Assembly: GCA_009692585.1 (NCBI GenBank)
Contig: SHYX01000002.1
Span: 124,001-188,000 of the forward strand
Direction: 5' to 3'
DNA: 64,000 nt
From: Myxococcales bacterium
GTDB lineage: Bacteria; Myxococcota; UBA796; SXON01
Made by a program: the position numbers and the translations under genes
Notes under the pieces: generated by a model
Told to the model about the DNA's origin: nothing
Database searches by the model: none
The model's input: the letters and a program-made list of their open reading frames with translations, nothing else
Shown: one piece after another, positions 51,428 to 60,282 of the stretch
Position numbering within the stretch: position 1 is the stretch's first letter
How the letters are laid out: the number at the start of each line of letters is the position of its first letter

Positions 51428-53263
51428 GTGAAACTGCTCATCGTCGACGAAGATCCGAATTTCGCCCGGATCCTCGCGACCGTACTCGGCGGCGACGGTC
51501 ACGATGTCGTCGTCGTGGACGATCATCGGCTCGCATCGACGATGCTCGCTCGCTTCGGCCCGGACCTCTTGCTGCTGAGCGTGGACTCGCGCGCCCCTCA
51601 GTCCCTGGGGCTCCTCGCCAACTATCGGGAGCTTCCCGGCGGCCGGGGGGCGTCGGTGATCGCGATGGTCTCGGCCGACGACAGGGTCGTCCGGGACGCC
51701 TGCGTGCAGAGCCAAGCCAGCCACGTCCTGGTGCGCCCGTTCTCGGTCTTGGACCTCGCGGAGCGGGTCCGCGGACTGGCAGTCGGTCGAGGTGTCAGTC
51801 GGGACGCGCAGTTGGTCGCGCGCAGCCTCGACCTGGCCAATCTGTCGCGAATCACGAGGTTGTGGGCCCGCCGTGCCACGGGAGCCGTACGGCTGTCGGA
51901 TGACGATGGCCGGGAGTGGGTCACCGTGGTGGACGGCGGGCCTGTCGAGACCACCGGTGTCGAGGCCTTGCGCCGGGCGCTGCGCGGGGGAGACGTCGAG
52001 TTTAACGCCCGCGATGTCGGCGGCACTGGAGCGCGCGCGCAGTTGGGGGCCATGTTGTGGGAAGAAGCGAGCGCCGCCGAGGGCGGCGGGACACCGCTGA
52101 CCCGTTCGGTCGTGCTCGTGCCCACCCGACTGACGGAGGCCGCGGCGGAGCTACCCCTGCCCGAGGACGCCCGCCGGCTGCTCGCGAGCCTGGTCGGTCC
52201 CAGCGGTTTTGGACGGGCGGTGGATCACCAGGGGCTTGACGCCGCGGTGGTGCAGGCGTGCGTCAGGCCCCTGGTGGCGCTCGGGATGTTGATCGTCCAA
52301 GAGGCACCGCCGATGCCGACCGCCTACGCAACCGCGTTGGGTCAGACCCCGGTCGTCGAGGATCGACAGGTCGGCTCGATCAGCAGCGTCCGGACGGCGA
52401 ACGGCGAGGGCATCCGGTCGGCGCCGCCTCGTCAGACGTGGTCACGGCCCCCGACCTCCGCGGCGCCGGTGTTGTCGCCGGCACCGCTCCGCCCCCCGCC
52501 CCCGGTATTGTCGCCGGCACCGCTCCGCCCCCCGCCCCCGGTATTGTCGCCGGCACCGCTCCGCCCCCCGCCCCCGGTATTCCGCGGCCTGCCCGCGGTG
52601 GCCGCTCCTGATCCCGATGCAGTTCGAAAGCGGCTCCGGCGGGAGCTGGATCTCCTGCGGAACAGCGATGGTTGGGTGGTGCTCGGTGTGCCACGCGATG
52701 CCGAGCCCGCGTTGGTTCAGGCGGCGGGCGAACGGATGCGCAGCCGCTATCAGGGCATCGCTGATGCCAACACCGGCGAAACCCAGGAGCTCGCGCTGGC
52801 CATGCTCCGCCGCGTCACCGAGGCGTTGGCGGCGGTTGTCGCCCTGGCGGCGCCCGCCACCGGGGACGCCGATGACCAGCCGGGAGACGACGCGTTCCGC
52901 GCTGGCCTGCGAGCGATGACTCAGGGTGACTGGACCGTGGCTGACCGGCGATTCCTCGCCGCACGCGACCAGAATCTCGACAGCGCCCGCAACCTCGCCC
53001 ACCTAGGCTGGGCTCGAGCACACAACACCGCCTACGCAGCAGAAGAGAGAAGGACCGAGGCGCTCGACCTGCTGCTGCTGGCGGAACAGTTCGCGCCCGA
53101 GTACGCCGACGGTCAGTATTTCCTGGCGATGATCCTCCATGAGGCGGGGGACAACGAGGCGGCGTTGCGGCGGTTGCGCCGGGCACTGAAGGCCGAGCCG
53201 GACCATGTCGCCGCGGGCGGGCTGGCGCGGAAGCTCCGCCGACCGGTACCTCCTCCGCGTTAG
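51428..53263 (+). CDS. Pseudo-receiver, PATAN-like, J-like and TPR multidomain protein
   Basis: The 611-residue protein begins KLLIVDEDP like a response regulator, but the phospho-acceptor Asp is Ser51 (LLLLSVD) and the conserved Lys is Arg (VRPF), so it is probably not phosphorylated. Next comes a PATAN/DUF4388-like domain (about 125-220, LSRITRLWARRATGAVRL). A Pro-rich linker has three copies of a 12-residue repeat (VLSPAPLRPPPP). A J-like helical module follows (WVVLGVPRDAEPALVQAAGE) without HPD, and a C-terminal TPR region (QYFLAMILHEAGDNEAALRR). This architecture is known from myxobacterial signalling proteins. The role is unknown. Confidence 0.8.
   Translation: MKLLIVDEDPNFARILATVLGGDGHDVVVVDDHRLASTMLARFGPDLLLLSVDSRAPQSLGLLANYRELPGGRGASVIAMVSADDRVVRDACVQSQASHVLVRPFSVLDLAERVRGLAVGRGVSRDAQLVARSLDLANLSRITRLWARRATGAVRLSDDDGREWVTVVDGGPVETTGVEALRRALRGGDVEFNARDVGGTGARAQLGAMLWEEASAAEGGGTPLTRSVVLVPTRLTEAAAELPLPEDARRLLASLVGPSGFGRAVDHQGLDAAVVQACVRPLVALGMLIVQEAPPMPTAYATALGQTPVVEDRQVGSISSVRTANGEGIRSAPPRQTWSRPPTSAAPVLSPAPLRPPPPVLSPAPLRPPPPVLSPAPLRPPPPVFRGLPAVAAPDPDAVRKRLRRELDLLRNSDGWVVLGVPRDAEPALVQAAGERMRSRYQGIADANTGETQELALAMLRRVTEALAAVVALAAPATGDADDQPGDDAFRAGLRAMTQGDWTVADRRFLAARDQNLDSARNLAHLGWARAHNTAYAAEERRTEALDLLLLAEQFAPEYADGQYFLAMILHEAGDNEAALRRLRRALKAEPDHVAAGGLARKLRRPVPPPR
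52471..52578 (+). repeat. Three tandem 36-bp repeats
   Basis: Three in-frame copies of a 36-bp unit encode the 12-residue VLSPAPLRPPPP linker repeat. Copies two and three are identical and copy one differs by one base (GTGTTG versus GTATTG). Such near-identity suggests recent expansion by slippage or recombination and a linker of variable length. Confidence 0.9.
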
Positions 53264-53271
53264 GCCGTCGC

Positions 53272-54261
53272 ATGGCAGTCGTGGTGGTCGGCGGGGGACT
53301 GGTCGGGCTTGCGGTCGCGCTCGAGCTGGCCCGGCGGGACGTCGCCGTCACCTGCCTTGAGCGGGCGGTGCCGGGGGCCGAGGCCTCCAGCGCCGCGGCG
53401 GGGATCCTCGCCCCGCGGGTCGAGGCGCACGGGGACGCGGCGGTGCGGGCGCTCGGCGTGCGGTCACTCGCCATGTACGAGGCGTGGCTTGATTCGCTGG
53501 GGACGAGCGTGGGCTTCCGTCGTTCCGGAGCGCTGGTCGTCGGCGACGTCGCGCCGGACGAGGAGGCGGTGTCCGTCCAGGGGACGCAGCTGGCCCGATT
53601 GGCGCCGGGACTCGCGGCGCGGCGCGCCTGGTGGCTGGCCGACGAAGCGCTCGTCGACACCCGTCGCCTCGTCGGCGCGGTACGGGAGGCCGCCAACGCC
53701 GCGGGAGTGTGTTTCCGCGCGGCGACCGTCCATGGCGTCGGGCGAGGCGGCCTCTGGCTTGTGGATGGCGAGCACATCCCCGGCGAAGTGGTCGTCTGCG
53801 CGGGGGCCTGGAGCGCTCTGGTCGGTGGGCTCGAGGAGATGCCGATTCGTCCGGTGCGCGGCCAGCTGGTCGCGTTGGGTGACCTCGAGGTGACCTCGGC
53901 GGTCGTCTTCGGCGCGGGCGGTTACCTCGTGCCGCGTCACGATGAGTTGGTCGCGGGCTCGACGGTGGAGGACGTCGGCTTCGCGCGCGGCGTCACGGCC
54001 GCGGGTGTCCGCGACATCCTCGACCACGCCATCGGCCTGGTCCCGTCGCTGGGCACGGCCCCGCTCCTTCGCACCTGGTCCAACTTTCGGCCGGGTTCGC
54101 CGGATGGGAGGCCGATGGTGGGGGCACGTGCGGGCGTCTGGCTCGCCTCGGGGCACTACCGCAACGGGGTGCTGCTCGCGCCGCTGACGGCTCAACTCCT
54201 GGTGAACGCGATGCTCTCGGGGGACCCACTTCCGGCGGCGTGGGCTCCCGATCGCTTTTGA
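53272..54261 (+). CDS. thiO: FAD-dependent amino acid oxidase, ThiO/glycine oxidase family
   Basis: The 329-residue enzyme has the FAD-binding GGGLVGLA (7-14), ALELARRDVAVTCLER, and the AEASSAAAGILAPR loop shared by glycine oxidases. The second FAD contact region (VVVCAGAWSALVG) and the C-terminal DGRPMVGARAGVWLASGHYR GNG-type motif are present. ThiO makes the glycine imine needed for the thiazole of thiamine, in line with the nearby thiE on the other strand. It follows the pseudo-receiver gene after eight bases. Confidence 0.87.
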   Translation: MAVVVVGGGLVGLAVALELARRDVAVTCLERAVPGAEASSAAAGILAPRVEAHGDAAVRALGVRSLAMYEAWLDSLGTSVGFRRSGALVVGDVAPDEEAVSVQGTQLARLAPGLAARRAWWLADEALVDTRRLVGAVREAANAAGVCFRAATVHGVGRGGLWLVDGEHIPGEVVVCAGAWSALVGGLEEMPIRPVRGQLVALGDLEVTSAVVFGAGGYLVPRHDELVAGSTVEDVGFARGVTAAGVRDILDHAIGLVPSLGTAPLLRTWSNFRPGSPDGRPMVGARAGVWLASGHYRNGVLLAPLTAQLLVNAMLSGDPLPAAWAPDRF

Positions 54262-54318
54262 GCTGCCGCTGTGCGGCCGGGCCTTCGGTGCGTAGCTTCC
54301 ACGGACACGGAGACCCAC

Positions 54319-54966
54319 GTGCCCGCTTGGTCCGCTGCACTGAGGCGCAATTTTCTCGCCGGTCTGCTCGCCCTGTTGCCCCTCTTCATCACCTGGAAGG
54401 TGCTCTCCCTGGTGTTCGGGACCATCGACGGGGTCCTCGGCCCCCGAGCCGACGCGCTCCTGTCGCTCGCTGTCGGTCGGCCAATGCACATCCCAGGCAT
54501 GGGTCTGGTCGCGACAGTCATCGTAATCCTGTTCATCGGCATGATGGCGAACCTCATGGTCTTCAAGCGCATCCTTGTGTGGATGGAAGAGGGGATTGAG
54601 CGCCTTCCTGTGGTCCGATCCCTATATGCTGCGTCGCGACAGATCGTGGCGCCCTTCGCTGGCGAGGCGCGGCTCCCGTTCTCGAAGGTGGTCATGGTCG
54701 AGTACCCGATGGCCGGTCGGTGGACGCTCGGCCTCGTCGCCAAGGACCGGGCAACCAGTGACCCGGAGGATGACCGCGTGGTGGTCTTCTTCCCCAGCAA
54801 CCATCTACATCTTGGCTACCCGGTGGTGCTGTCGCGGCATGCAATCCAGGAGATCGACATGGAGGTCGAGGACGCGGTCAAGTTCTTCGTCTCGTGCGGC
54901 GTCGTCGGCGACGACAGGCTGCTGCTGAGCGGGGGCGTGCCGTTGCAACTCGGGCGCCGCCCCTGA
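54319..54966 (+). CDS. DUF502 family membrane protein
   Basis: GTG 54319, with GGAG about nine bases upstream, gives 215 residues; an earlier GTG at 54271 is an alternative. The family features are a basic start (RRNFLAGLLALLPLFITWKV), two membrane helices (about 11-30 and 58-75), an ERLPVVRSLYAASRQIV motif, and the conserved VVVFFPSNHLHLGYPVVLSR end. DUF502 proteins are of unknown function in bacteria and plants. Confidence 0.88.
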   Translation: MPAWSAALRRNFLAGLLALLPLFITWKVLSLVFGTIDGVLGPRADALLSLAVGRPMHIPGMGLVATVIVILFIGMMANLMVFKRILVWMEEGIERLPVVRSLYAASRQIVAPFAGEARLPFSKVVMVEYPMAGRWTLGLVAKDRATSDPEDDRVVVFFPSNHLHLGYPVVLSRHAIQEIDMEVEDAVKFFVSCGVVGDDRLLLSGGVPLQLGRRP

Positions 54967-55030
54967 GCCGCGTGCGGAGGGTGCGAACCAGCGCCTCGTC
55001 CTCCCGGAGCGCCCGAAACGCCGAACCCTC

Positions 55031-56161
55031 TCAGACCAGCCTCGCCACCTTCTGCGCGATGGACGTAAAGATGGACTCCCCATCGAGGACCGCTGGCCGG
55101 CCGGCGTCGCCACCGGCGCGAATGCTCTCACGCAGCGGCACCTGTCCCAGGAGGGGCACCCCGTACTCAGTGGCCAGGCGCGCGCCGCCGCCTTCGCCGA
55201 AGGGGTAGGCCCTCCCGCCGCCGGGCAGCTCGAACCAGGACATGTTCTCGACGACGCCGAGGATCGGCACGTCCAGCTTCCGGAACATCTCCAGACCCCG
55301 CACCGCGTCGAGCAGCGCGACCGGCTGTGGGGTGGTCACCACGACGCCCCCCGAGATCGGCACCCCCTGGATCATCGTGAGCTGCGCATCGCCGGTGCCG
55401 GGCGGGAGGTCGACGATCAGCCACTCGCAGTCGGACCAGTCGACCTCCTTGAAGAACTGATTCACCACGCCCATCACCATGGGTCCGCGCCAGATCACGG
55501 GCTCCTTTTCATCCACGAGCAGGCCGATGCTCATGCACCGCACGCCGTGGCTCGGGATCGGCACGATCTGCTTTTTGTCATTGCCCACCGGCTTGCCGTG
55601 CAGGTTCATCATCAGCGGCAACGAGGGGCCGTAGATGTCGGCGTCGAGCAGCCCGACCTTGTGACCGAGCGTGGCGAGTGCCACCGCGAGATTGGTGGCG
55701 ACCGTGCTCTTGCCGACGCCGCCTTTGCCCGAGGTCACGGCGATGATGCGCTTGACCCCCTCCGGCATCGACTTGGTGATCGGGCCGCCGTGGGGCTGCA
55801 TTCCAGGACCGCTCATCCCCTTGAGCGCGTCGCGCGGGGGCGCGGCTGGGGCACCGTGGGCGTGGGCGTGGGCGTGACCGTCGGCTTGGGCGGAGACGGG
55901 CCCGCTCGCGGCCATACCTTCCACGCGGATGGTACACACGATCTCACCGGTCCAGCCCCTCTCCACCAGGTTGCGGAGGAGCGCCTCGCGTAGCCGCTGG
56001 CGATCCTCGGCGGCGTGCTCGCTCTTCACTGCGAGCACGAAGCGGAGGGTGTCCCCGTCGATGCGGGCGTCTTGGATCAGGCCGGCGAGCCACACGCTAC
56101 GGCCCGACAGAGGGTCCCGGACGCGGGTCGCGGCGGGTTCGAGAACGTGGAGTGGATCCAT
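55031..56161 (-). CDS. mrp: Mrp/ApbC-type P-loop ATPase
   Basis: Mrp proteins are proposed iron-sulfur cluster carriers. The 376-residue protein has an N-terminal MIP18-like domain, a His-rich linker (ADGHAHAHAHGAPAA, about 93-107), a deviant Walker A (TSGKGGVGKST, 143-153), Walker B-like LLDADIYGPS and VDLPPGTGDAQLT. The CxxC that normally follows ENMSYF is absent: residues 304-316 read VENMSWFELPGGG. Either the cluster is held differently or this member is not a carrier. It is convergent with the DUF502 gene. Confidence 0.9.
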   Translation of the reverse strand: MDPLHVLEPAATRVRDPLSGRSVWLAGLIQDARIDGDTLRFVLAVKSEHAAEDRQRLREALLRNLVERGWTGEIVCTIRVEGMAASGPVSAQADGHAHAHAHGAPAAPPRDALKGMSGPGMQPHGGPITKSMPEGVKRIIAVTSGKGGVGKSTVATNLAVALATLGHKVGLLDADIYGPSLPLMMNLHGKPVGNDKKQIVPIPSHGVRCMSIGLLVDEKEPVIWRGPMVMGVVNQFFKEVDWSDCEWLIVDLPPGTGDAQLTMIQGVPISGGVVVTTPQPVALLDAVRGLEMFRKLDVPILGVVENMSWFELPGGGRAYPFGEGGGARLATEYGVPLLGQVPLRESIRAGGDAGRPAVLDGESIFTSIAQKVARLV

Positions 56162-56226
56162 CCCCCCGGGTAGTCGAGCGCACGACCGGTGGCGACCCCG
56201 GGGCCGGCGTGTGGCATCATTACGGT

Positions 56227-57327
56227 ATGGTGCTTCTCCTTCTCGCGTGTGCCACCCCGTCCGACTCCGCCGGCGGTCCGCTCGACGGTGTCGATTCAGG
56301 CGACCAGGACACCGGCGATCCGACCGACACCGGCGATACCGAGGACCAACCGATCGAGATCCCGGCCGGGCCGGATTGCACCGACGAGGCGTTCCCCCTG
56401 ACGCTGCCGCTCAACGTCGTCCTCGGCCACGTGGTGCTCGGGCAGGCCACCGAGCCGGAGCTGACCGAGCTGCGGCGACTCGTGCAGGAGTGGGTGCCGT
56501 CGCAGCCCGGACCCTGGGCGCACGCGATGACCGGGCCGATGCGGTCCACGGACGGCATCAACTTCTCGGCCGGCGCCCAGGTCCTGCACAAGGTGTCGGT
56601 TCCGGAGATTGCCATCGCCGCCGATGGTAGTTTCGTGGCGCTCTACGTGGATGGTGACCTCGACCGGATGCTGGAGATGGCCGACGCCGGTGAGACGATG
56701 CCGACCGGCATCGTCGGCCTCGGCGGGCTGGGCGCGGCGACCTCGCCGGATGGAGTGCACTGGACGCGCGCCTCGTTGACCACCGACAGGCCGTTCCCTG
56801 TCTTTGCGGTGGATCCTGAGGTGCACGAGCTTCCCGGGGGCGGCTGGGCGCTGTACTTCTTGGGGGTACCGGCCGAGGAGGCCTGCGCCGATGCTCCCGA
56901 TCCATTCGTCGTCCCGGGCGGGCACCGGCTGTACCGAGCTGAATCCACCGACCTCCTGAACTGGCGGCTGGTGGGGGAGGTGTGGACGACCGAGGCCGGT
57001 GGCGTCGACCCGGCCATCTGGTGCGTCGATGACGCCACCTGCTACGGGTGGTTCGGGGGCACCATCGGCTCCGACGACGGTGGTCTGACCTGGGCCGTGT
57101 CCTCCGAACTGTCGCTTCCGATGACACCGCAGATCCCGGACGTCGTACAATTCACTGATGACACATGGCGGATGTATTACGGGACGCTCAACGGCACCGA
57201 GGTGGCGTCGTCTGCGGATGGGCTCAATTGGCAGGTACTCGGCGTGACCACGTCCGAACCGGGATCGCCAACGGTCGTCCTGGCCGGGGACACGCTGTGG
57301 ATGTGGTCGGCGCAGAACGCTCCGTAG
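56227..57327 (+). CDS. Predicted lipoprotein with glycoside-hydrolase-like propeller
   Basis: ATG 56227 gives 366 residues. The signal MVLLLLAC is followed by a Thr/Asp-rich linker (DQDTGDPTDTGDTEDQ). The mature part has repeated blade-like segments (GAATSPDGVHWTRASL, HRLYRAESTDLLNWRLVGEV, GSDDGGLTWAVSSELS, EVASSADGLNWQVLGV) like five-bladed propellers of GH43/GH62-like proteins. The catalytic acids were not verified, so an enzyme role is unproven. It is convergent with eutL. Confidence 0.7.
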   Translation: MVLLLLACATPSDSAGGPLDGVDSGDQDTGDPTDTGDTEDQPIEIPAGPDCTDEAFPLTLPLNVVLGHVVLGQATEPELTELRRLVQEWVPSQPGPWAHAMTGPMRSTDGINFSAGAQVLHKVSVPEIAIAADGSFVALYVDGDLDRMLEMADAGETMPTGIVGLGGLGAATSPDGVHWTRASLTTDRPFPVFAVDPEVHELPGGGWALYFLGVPAEEACADAPDPFVVPGGHRLYRAESTDLLNWRLVGEVWTTEAGGVDPAIWCVDDATCYGWFGGTIGSDDGGLTWAVSSELSLPMTPQIPDVVQFTDDTWRMYYGTLNGTEVASSADGLNWQVLGVTTSEPGSPTVVLAGDTLWMWSAQNAP

Positions 57328-57333
57328 CGTCGG

Positions 57334-57993
57334 TCAGCGGTCGCGAGGTCGCGAGGCGACGTCGCAGACCGCGGCGGCGAAGGCCATCGCCGCGGCTTCA
57401 CAAGAGGGGAGATCGCCGGTGAGCCATGAAGCGGCGAAGTTGGTCTCGGTGGGAGGCGGGAAGGCCTTGACCAGCCGCACGTTGGCCGCCTTGAGCGCGA
57501 AGTCCAACGCGATGGTGGCCTCCATCGGGGGGGCGACCAGGTAGGCCATCGGGTCGCCCGCAGCGAGCCCCGCGGTCGCGCTCAAGTATCGGCCGAGCGA
57601 CGCGATCACGTGGGGAAAGACGGCGATGCTGGAGTCGGCGTTCGCTCCGTAGAAGCACGCATCATGTGCCAGCGTCTCCAGGATCGCGTCCAGGCCGGCG
57701 TCCACTTCGGCGGGATCGTCGCTGGCGATGACCCCGAGGAACTCGCCGGAGAGCGGCCCGCTGGCGTGTCGGCTTCCGGCGTAGAAGCTCCGCGCGAAGA
57801 CGACGTCGACTCCAGCGTGTTTGGTTGCTTCGTCGAGGGCGACGTAGGCCGGATCGTCTTGATCGACGGTGATGAGGCCCAGGGCGCGGTGCCGCTCGGG
57901 ATCGGCTCCATAGGCGCGAAGCAGCGCCGGATCTGCTCCGGGCAGGCGGCGAACGCTGAGCACCTTGGGCAGGAGCGCTTCGAGCACCGGCAT
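57334..57993 (-). CDS. eutL: Ethanolamine-utilisation microcompartment shell protein EutL
   Basis: EutL is a tandem-BMC-domain trimer that makes pores in the shell around ethanolamine enzymes. The 219-residue protein has recognisable EutL phrases: HRALGLITVDQDDPAYVALD, EATKHAGVDVVFARSFYAGS, STAGLAAGDPMAYLVAPP and PPPTETNFAASWLTG. The length matches the family. Its ATG shares a base with the eutC stop (TGATG). No eutK, M, N, S or P shell gene is present in this window, so a complete shell must come from elsewhere or not form. Confidence 0.92.
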   Translation of the reverse strand: MPVLEALLPKVLSVRRLPGADPALLRAYGADPERHRALGLITVDQDDPAYVALDEATKHAGVDVVFARSFYAGSRHASGPLSGEFLGVIASDDPAEVDAGLDAILETLAHDACFYGANADSSIAVFPHVIASLGRYLSATAGLAAGDPMAYLVAPPMEATIALDFALKAANVRLVKAFPPPTETNFAASWLTGDLPSCEAAAMAFAAAVCDVASRPRDR

Positions 57994-58913
57994 CAGACCT
58001 CCACGAGCCGGGCACGTGCCACCGGCGGACGGTAGCCGCCCCTCGCTGCGTCACCGAGTTCCGCGGCCCGCGGCGCGAGGTCCAACTCGACCCCGCTGGT
58101 GCGTTGTTCCAGCATCAGCTGGGCGAGCACCGCGAGGCGGCGAGCGGCGTCCGCCGGCGGGATGCCGCGGGCGTGAATGTTGGACATCATGTTCCGGTTC
58201 CCATCGGTGCGGCCGAGCTGTGGTGAGTAGACGAGGTAGGCGCTCAATCCATCGCCGGTGCCGAGCCCCGGGCGTTCGCCCAGCAGGATAGCCGCGACCC
58301 TGGCCCTGGCCAGCTGGCCGATCTCGTCCTGCAGCCACACCCGGGCGAATCGCGCGCACACCGGCGTCCCGACCGACATCCCGCGCGCTTCACACTCGGC
58401 GATGAAGGCCGCCATCAAGGTCGGACCGGCGCCCATCGTCGCCACCGCGCTGAGGCCATCGGCCAGGATGGGCTGCACATCGACGTCCTTGCGGCAGGTG
58501 GCAGCCCAGAGGCTGGCGCTGTCCTCGGACAGGCGCCGGCCAAGATCGGGGCGGAGGAGGAACTGCCGATGGTCCGCGACCCGGGACGAGACCGAAACAT
58601 ATTGATTTGTATCAGCCCACCCGGGGGGCAGTTCGGTGGCGACGGCGCCGTGGGCCACCGCGAGCTCGGCCTGGAACTGGAGCACCACGTCGGTAGCGTA
58701 CCGTGTCCCGACGGCGCCTATGCCCACCAGTGCGGTCGTGTGGGCGGCAGCAGCGTCAGCGAGGCGGGAACGGCGCCTGGGCGACGGGAAGACCCGCTCC
58801 GGCGGGAGCGGCACGGGCGGCAGTCGTTCGCGTGGTGCCATCGGCTCCTCGGCGCCGCGCGCGCGGCGCAGCGCCGCGACGAGGTCACGCGTTCGGGACA
58901 GCGGCAGGCTCAT
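57993..58913 (-). CDS. eutC: Ethanolamine ammonia-lyase small subunit EutC
   Basis: EutC is the small subunit of the coenzyme-B12-dependent lyase that converts ethanolamine to acetaldehyde and ammonia. The 306-residue protein contains QPILADGLSA, ILLGERPGLGTGDGLSAYLV and SNIHARGIPPADAARRL, typical of the family. The N-terminal 50 residues are basic and variable. ATG 58913 overlaps the eutB stop by four bases and its stop meets eutL, so eutBCL is one translated block. Confidence 0.94.
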   Translation of the reverse strand: MSLPLSRTRDLVAALRRARGAEEPMAPRERLPPVPLPPERVFPSPRRRSRLADAAAAHTTALVGIGAVGTRYATDVVLQFQAELAVAHGAVATELPPGWADTNQYVSVSSRVADHRQFLLRPDLGRRLSEDSASLWAATCRKDVDVQPILADGLSAVATMGAGPTLMAAFIAECEARGMSVGTPVCARFARVWLQDEIGQLARARVAAILLGERPGLGTGDGLSAYLVYSPQLGRTDGNRNMMSNIHARGIPPADAARRLAVLAQLMLEQRTSGVELDLAPRAAELGDAARGGYRPPVARARLVEV

Positions 58914-60271
58914 CGGAGCACCGACACGTCGCCGAGGTGTTTCCCCGGGGTCCACCCCGAGGAGATGCCGCGCGAGGCGAGCCAGGCGTCGAATTCGGGC
59001 GCCGGCGACTTCCGCACCAGCCCGCGCACCGTCGGCACGTCGTGGAAGGAGGTGGACTGGTAGTTGAGCATGATGTCGTCGCCCACCGGCATGCTCATCA
59101 GATACGTGCACCCCGCGGCGCCGAGCAACACCTTGAGCCCTTCCAGTTCATCCTGGGACATTCGCGAGTGATACGTGAAACATGCGTCACATCCCATCGG
59201 TAGGCCCATGAGCTTGCCCATGAAGTGATCTTCCAATCCAGCCCGGGTGATCTGGGGGCCATCCTCGAGGTATTCCGGACCGATGAAGCCCACGACGGTG
59301 TTCACCAGGAAGGGCTTGTATCGCCGTGCGAAGCCATACGCGCGGGCTTCCAGGGTCACCTGGTCGGCGCCGTGGTGCGCATCCGACGACAGGGCGTTTC
59401 CCTGACCGGTCTCGAAATACATGAAGTTGGGGCCGGTGCTGCTCCGCCGCCGTTGCATCAGGTCATGGGCCTCGTCCATCAGCTTGACGTCGATACCGAA
59501 GGCCCGGTTGGCTCGCTCGCTACCCGCGAGACTCTGGAACATGAGGTCCATGGGGCAGTCCAGCGCCAGGGCCTTCATCTGGACCAATACATGGCTCAAT
59601 ACACACTGTTGTGTCGGAATTTGATTCCTGGTGCGGATATCCGAGATCGCACGAAGAATTTCTGCGGTACTTTCCGGTGTGTCGGTGGCGGGGTTGATGC
59701 CGATGACGGCGTCACCACACCCATAGGAAAGGCCCTCGCGAGTCGAGTAGAGGATGCCTTCGACATCGTCGGTCGGGTGATTGGGTTGGAGGCGCGAAGA
59801 CAAGGTTCCCGGCAGCCCGAGCGTGTTGTTGCACCGGACCACGACCTCGCACTTGCTCCCCGCCACCATCAGGTCCATGTTGGACATCAGCTTGCACACG
59901 CCAGAGGCGATCTCTGGGGTGAGTCCCAGCGCGACGCTCCGCAAGCGCGCTCCGGTGGTGGAAGTGTCCAGGATCCACTCCCGAAACTGGCCCAGACTCA
60001 GGTGTTTTACCGCTGAAAATGCGCCTTCGTCGAGGTCGTCCTCAACCAGCCGCGTGATCGCGTCCTCTTCGTACGGGACCACCGGGTTGGCCCTCAGTTC
60101 GGCGAGGGTGAGCTGGCTCAGTGCGGCACGAGCCGCGACGCGCTCCACCGGGTCACGGGCGGACACGCCGGCAAGGTCATCGCCAGATTTTGGCGCGTTG
60201 GCCTTGGCCAGGACCTCCTTTACCGAGCCGAAGCTGTGGGTGACCCCGCGGATGGTGGCGCCGAGCTTCAT
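58910..60271 (-). CDS. eutB: Ethanolamine ammonia-lyase large subunit EutB
   Basis: EutB is the catalytic TIM-barrel subunit. The 453-residue protein has GVTHSFGSVKEVLAKANA near the start, LMSNMDLMVAGSKCEVVVRC, YGCGDAVIGINPATD, MDEAHDLMQRR, FMYFETGQGNALSSDAHHGA and DACFTYHSRMSQDELEGL, with conserved Glu and Asp residues of the active site in place. The start is ATG 60271, 11 bases after the MoaB-fusion stop. No eutA reactivase or eutH transporter was seen. Confidence 0.96.
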   Translation of the reverse strand: MKLGATIRGVTHSFGSVKEVLAKANAPKSGDDLAGVSARDPVERVAARAALSQLTLAELRANPVVPYEEDAITRLVEDDLDEGAFSAVKHLSLGQFREWILDTSTTGARLRSVALGLTPEIASGVCKLMSNMDLMVAGSKCEVVVRCNNTLGLPGTLSSRLQPNHPTDDVEGILYSTREGLSYGCGDAVIGINPATDTPESTAEILRAISDIRTRNQIPTQQCVLSHVLVQMKALALDCPMDLMFQSLAGSERANRAFGIDVKLMDEAHDLMQRRRSSTGPNFMYFETGQGNALSSDAHHGADQVTLEARAYGFARRYKPFLVNTVVGFIGPEYLEDGPQITRAGLEDHFMGKLMGLPMGCDACFTYHSRMSQDELEGLKVLLGAAGCTYLMSMPVGDDIMLNYQSTSFHDVPTVRGLVRKSPAPEFDAWLASRGISSGWTPGKHLGDVSVLR

Positions 60272-60282
60272 GGCGGCCCTGC

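Noticed and set aside
52471..52578. The three 36-bp repeats as a CRISPR array
   Set aside because: There are no spacers. The copies are contiguous and in frame, encoding a Pro-rich linker.
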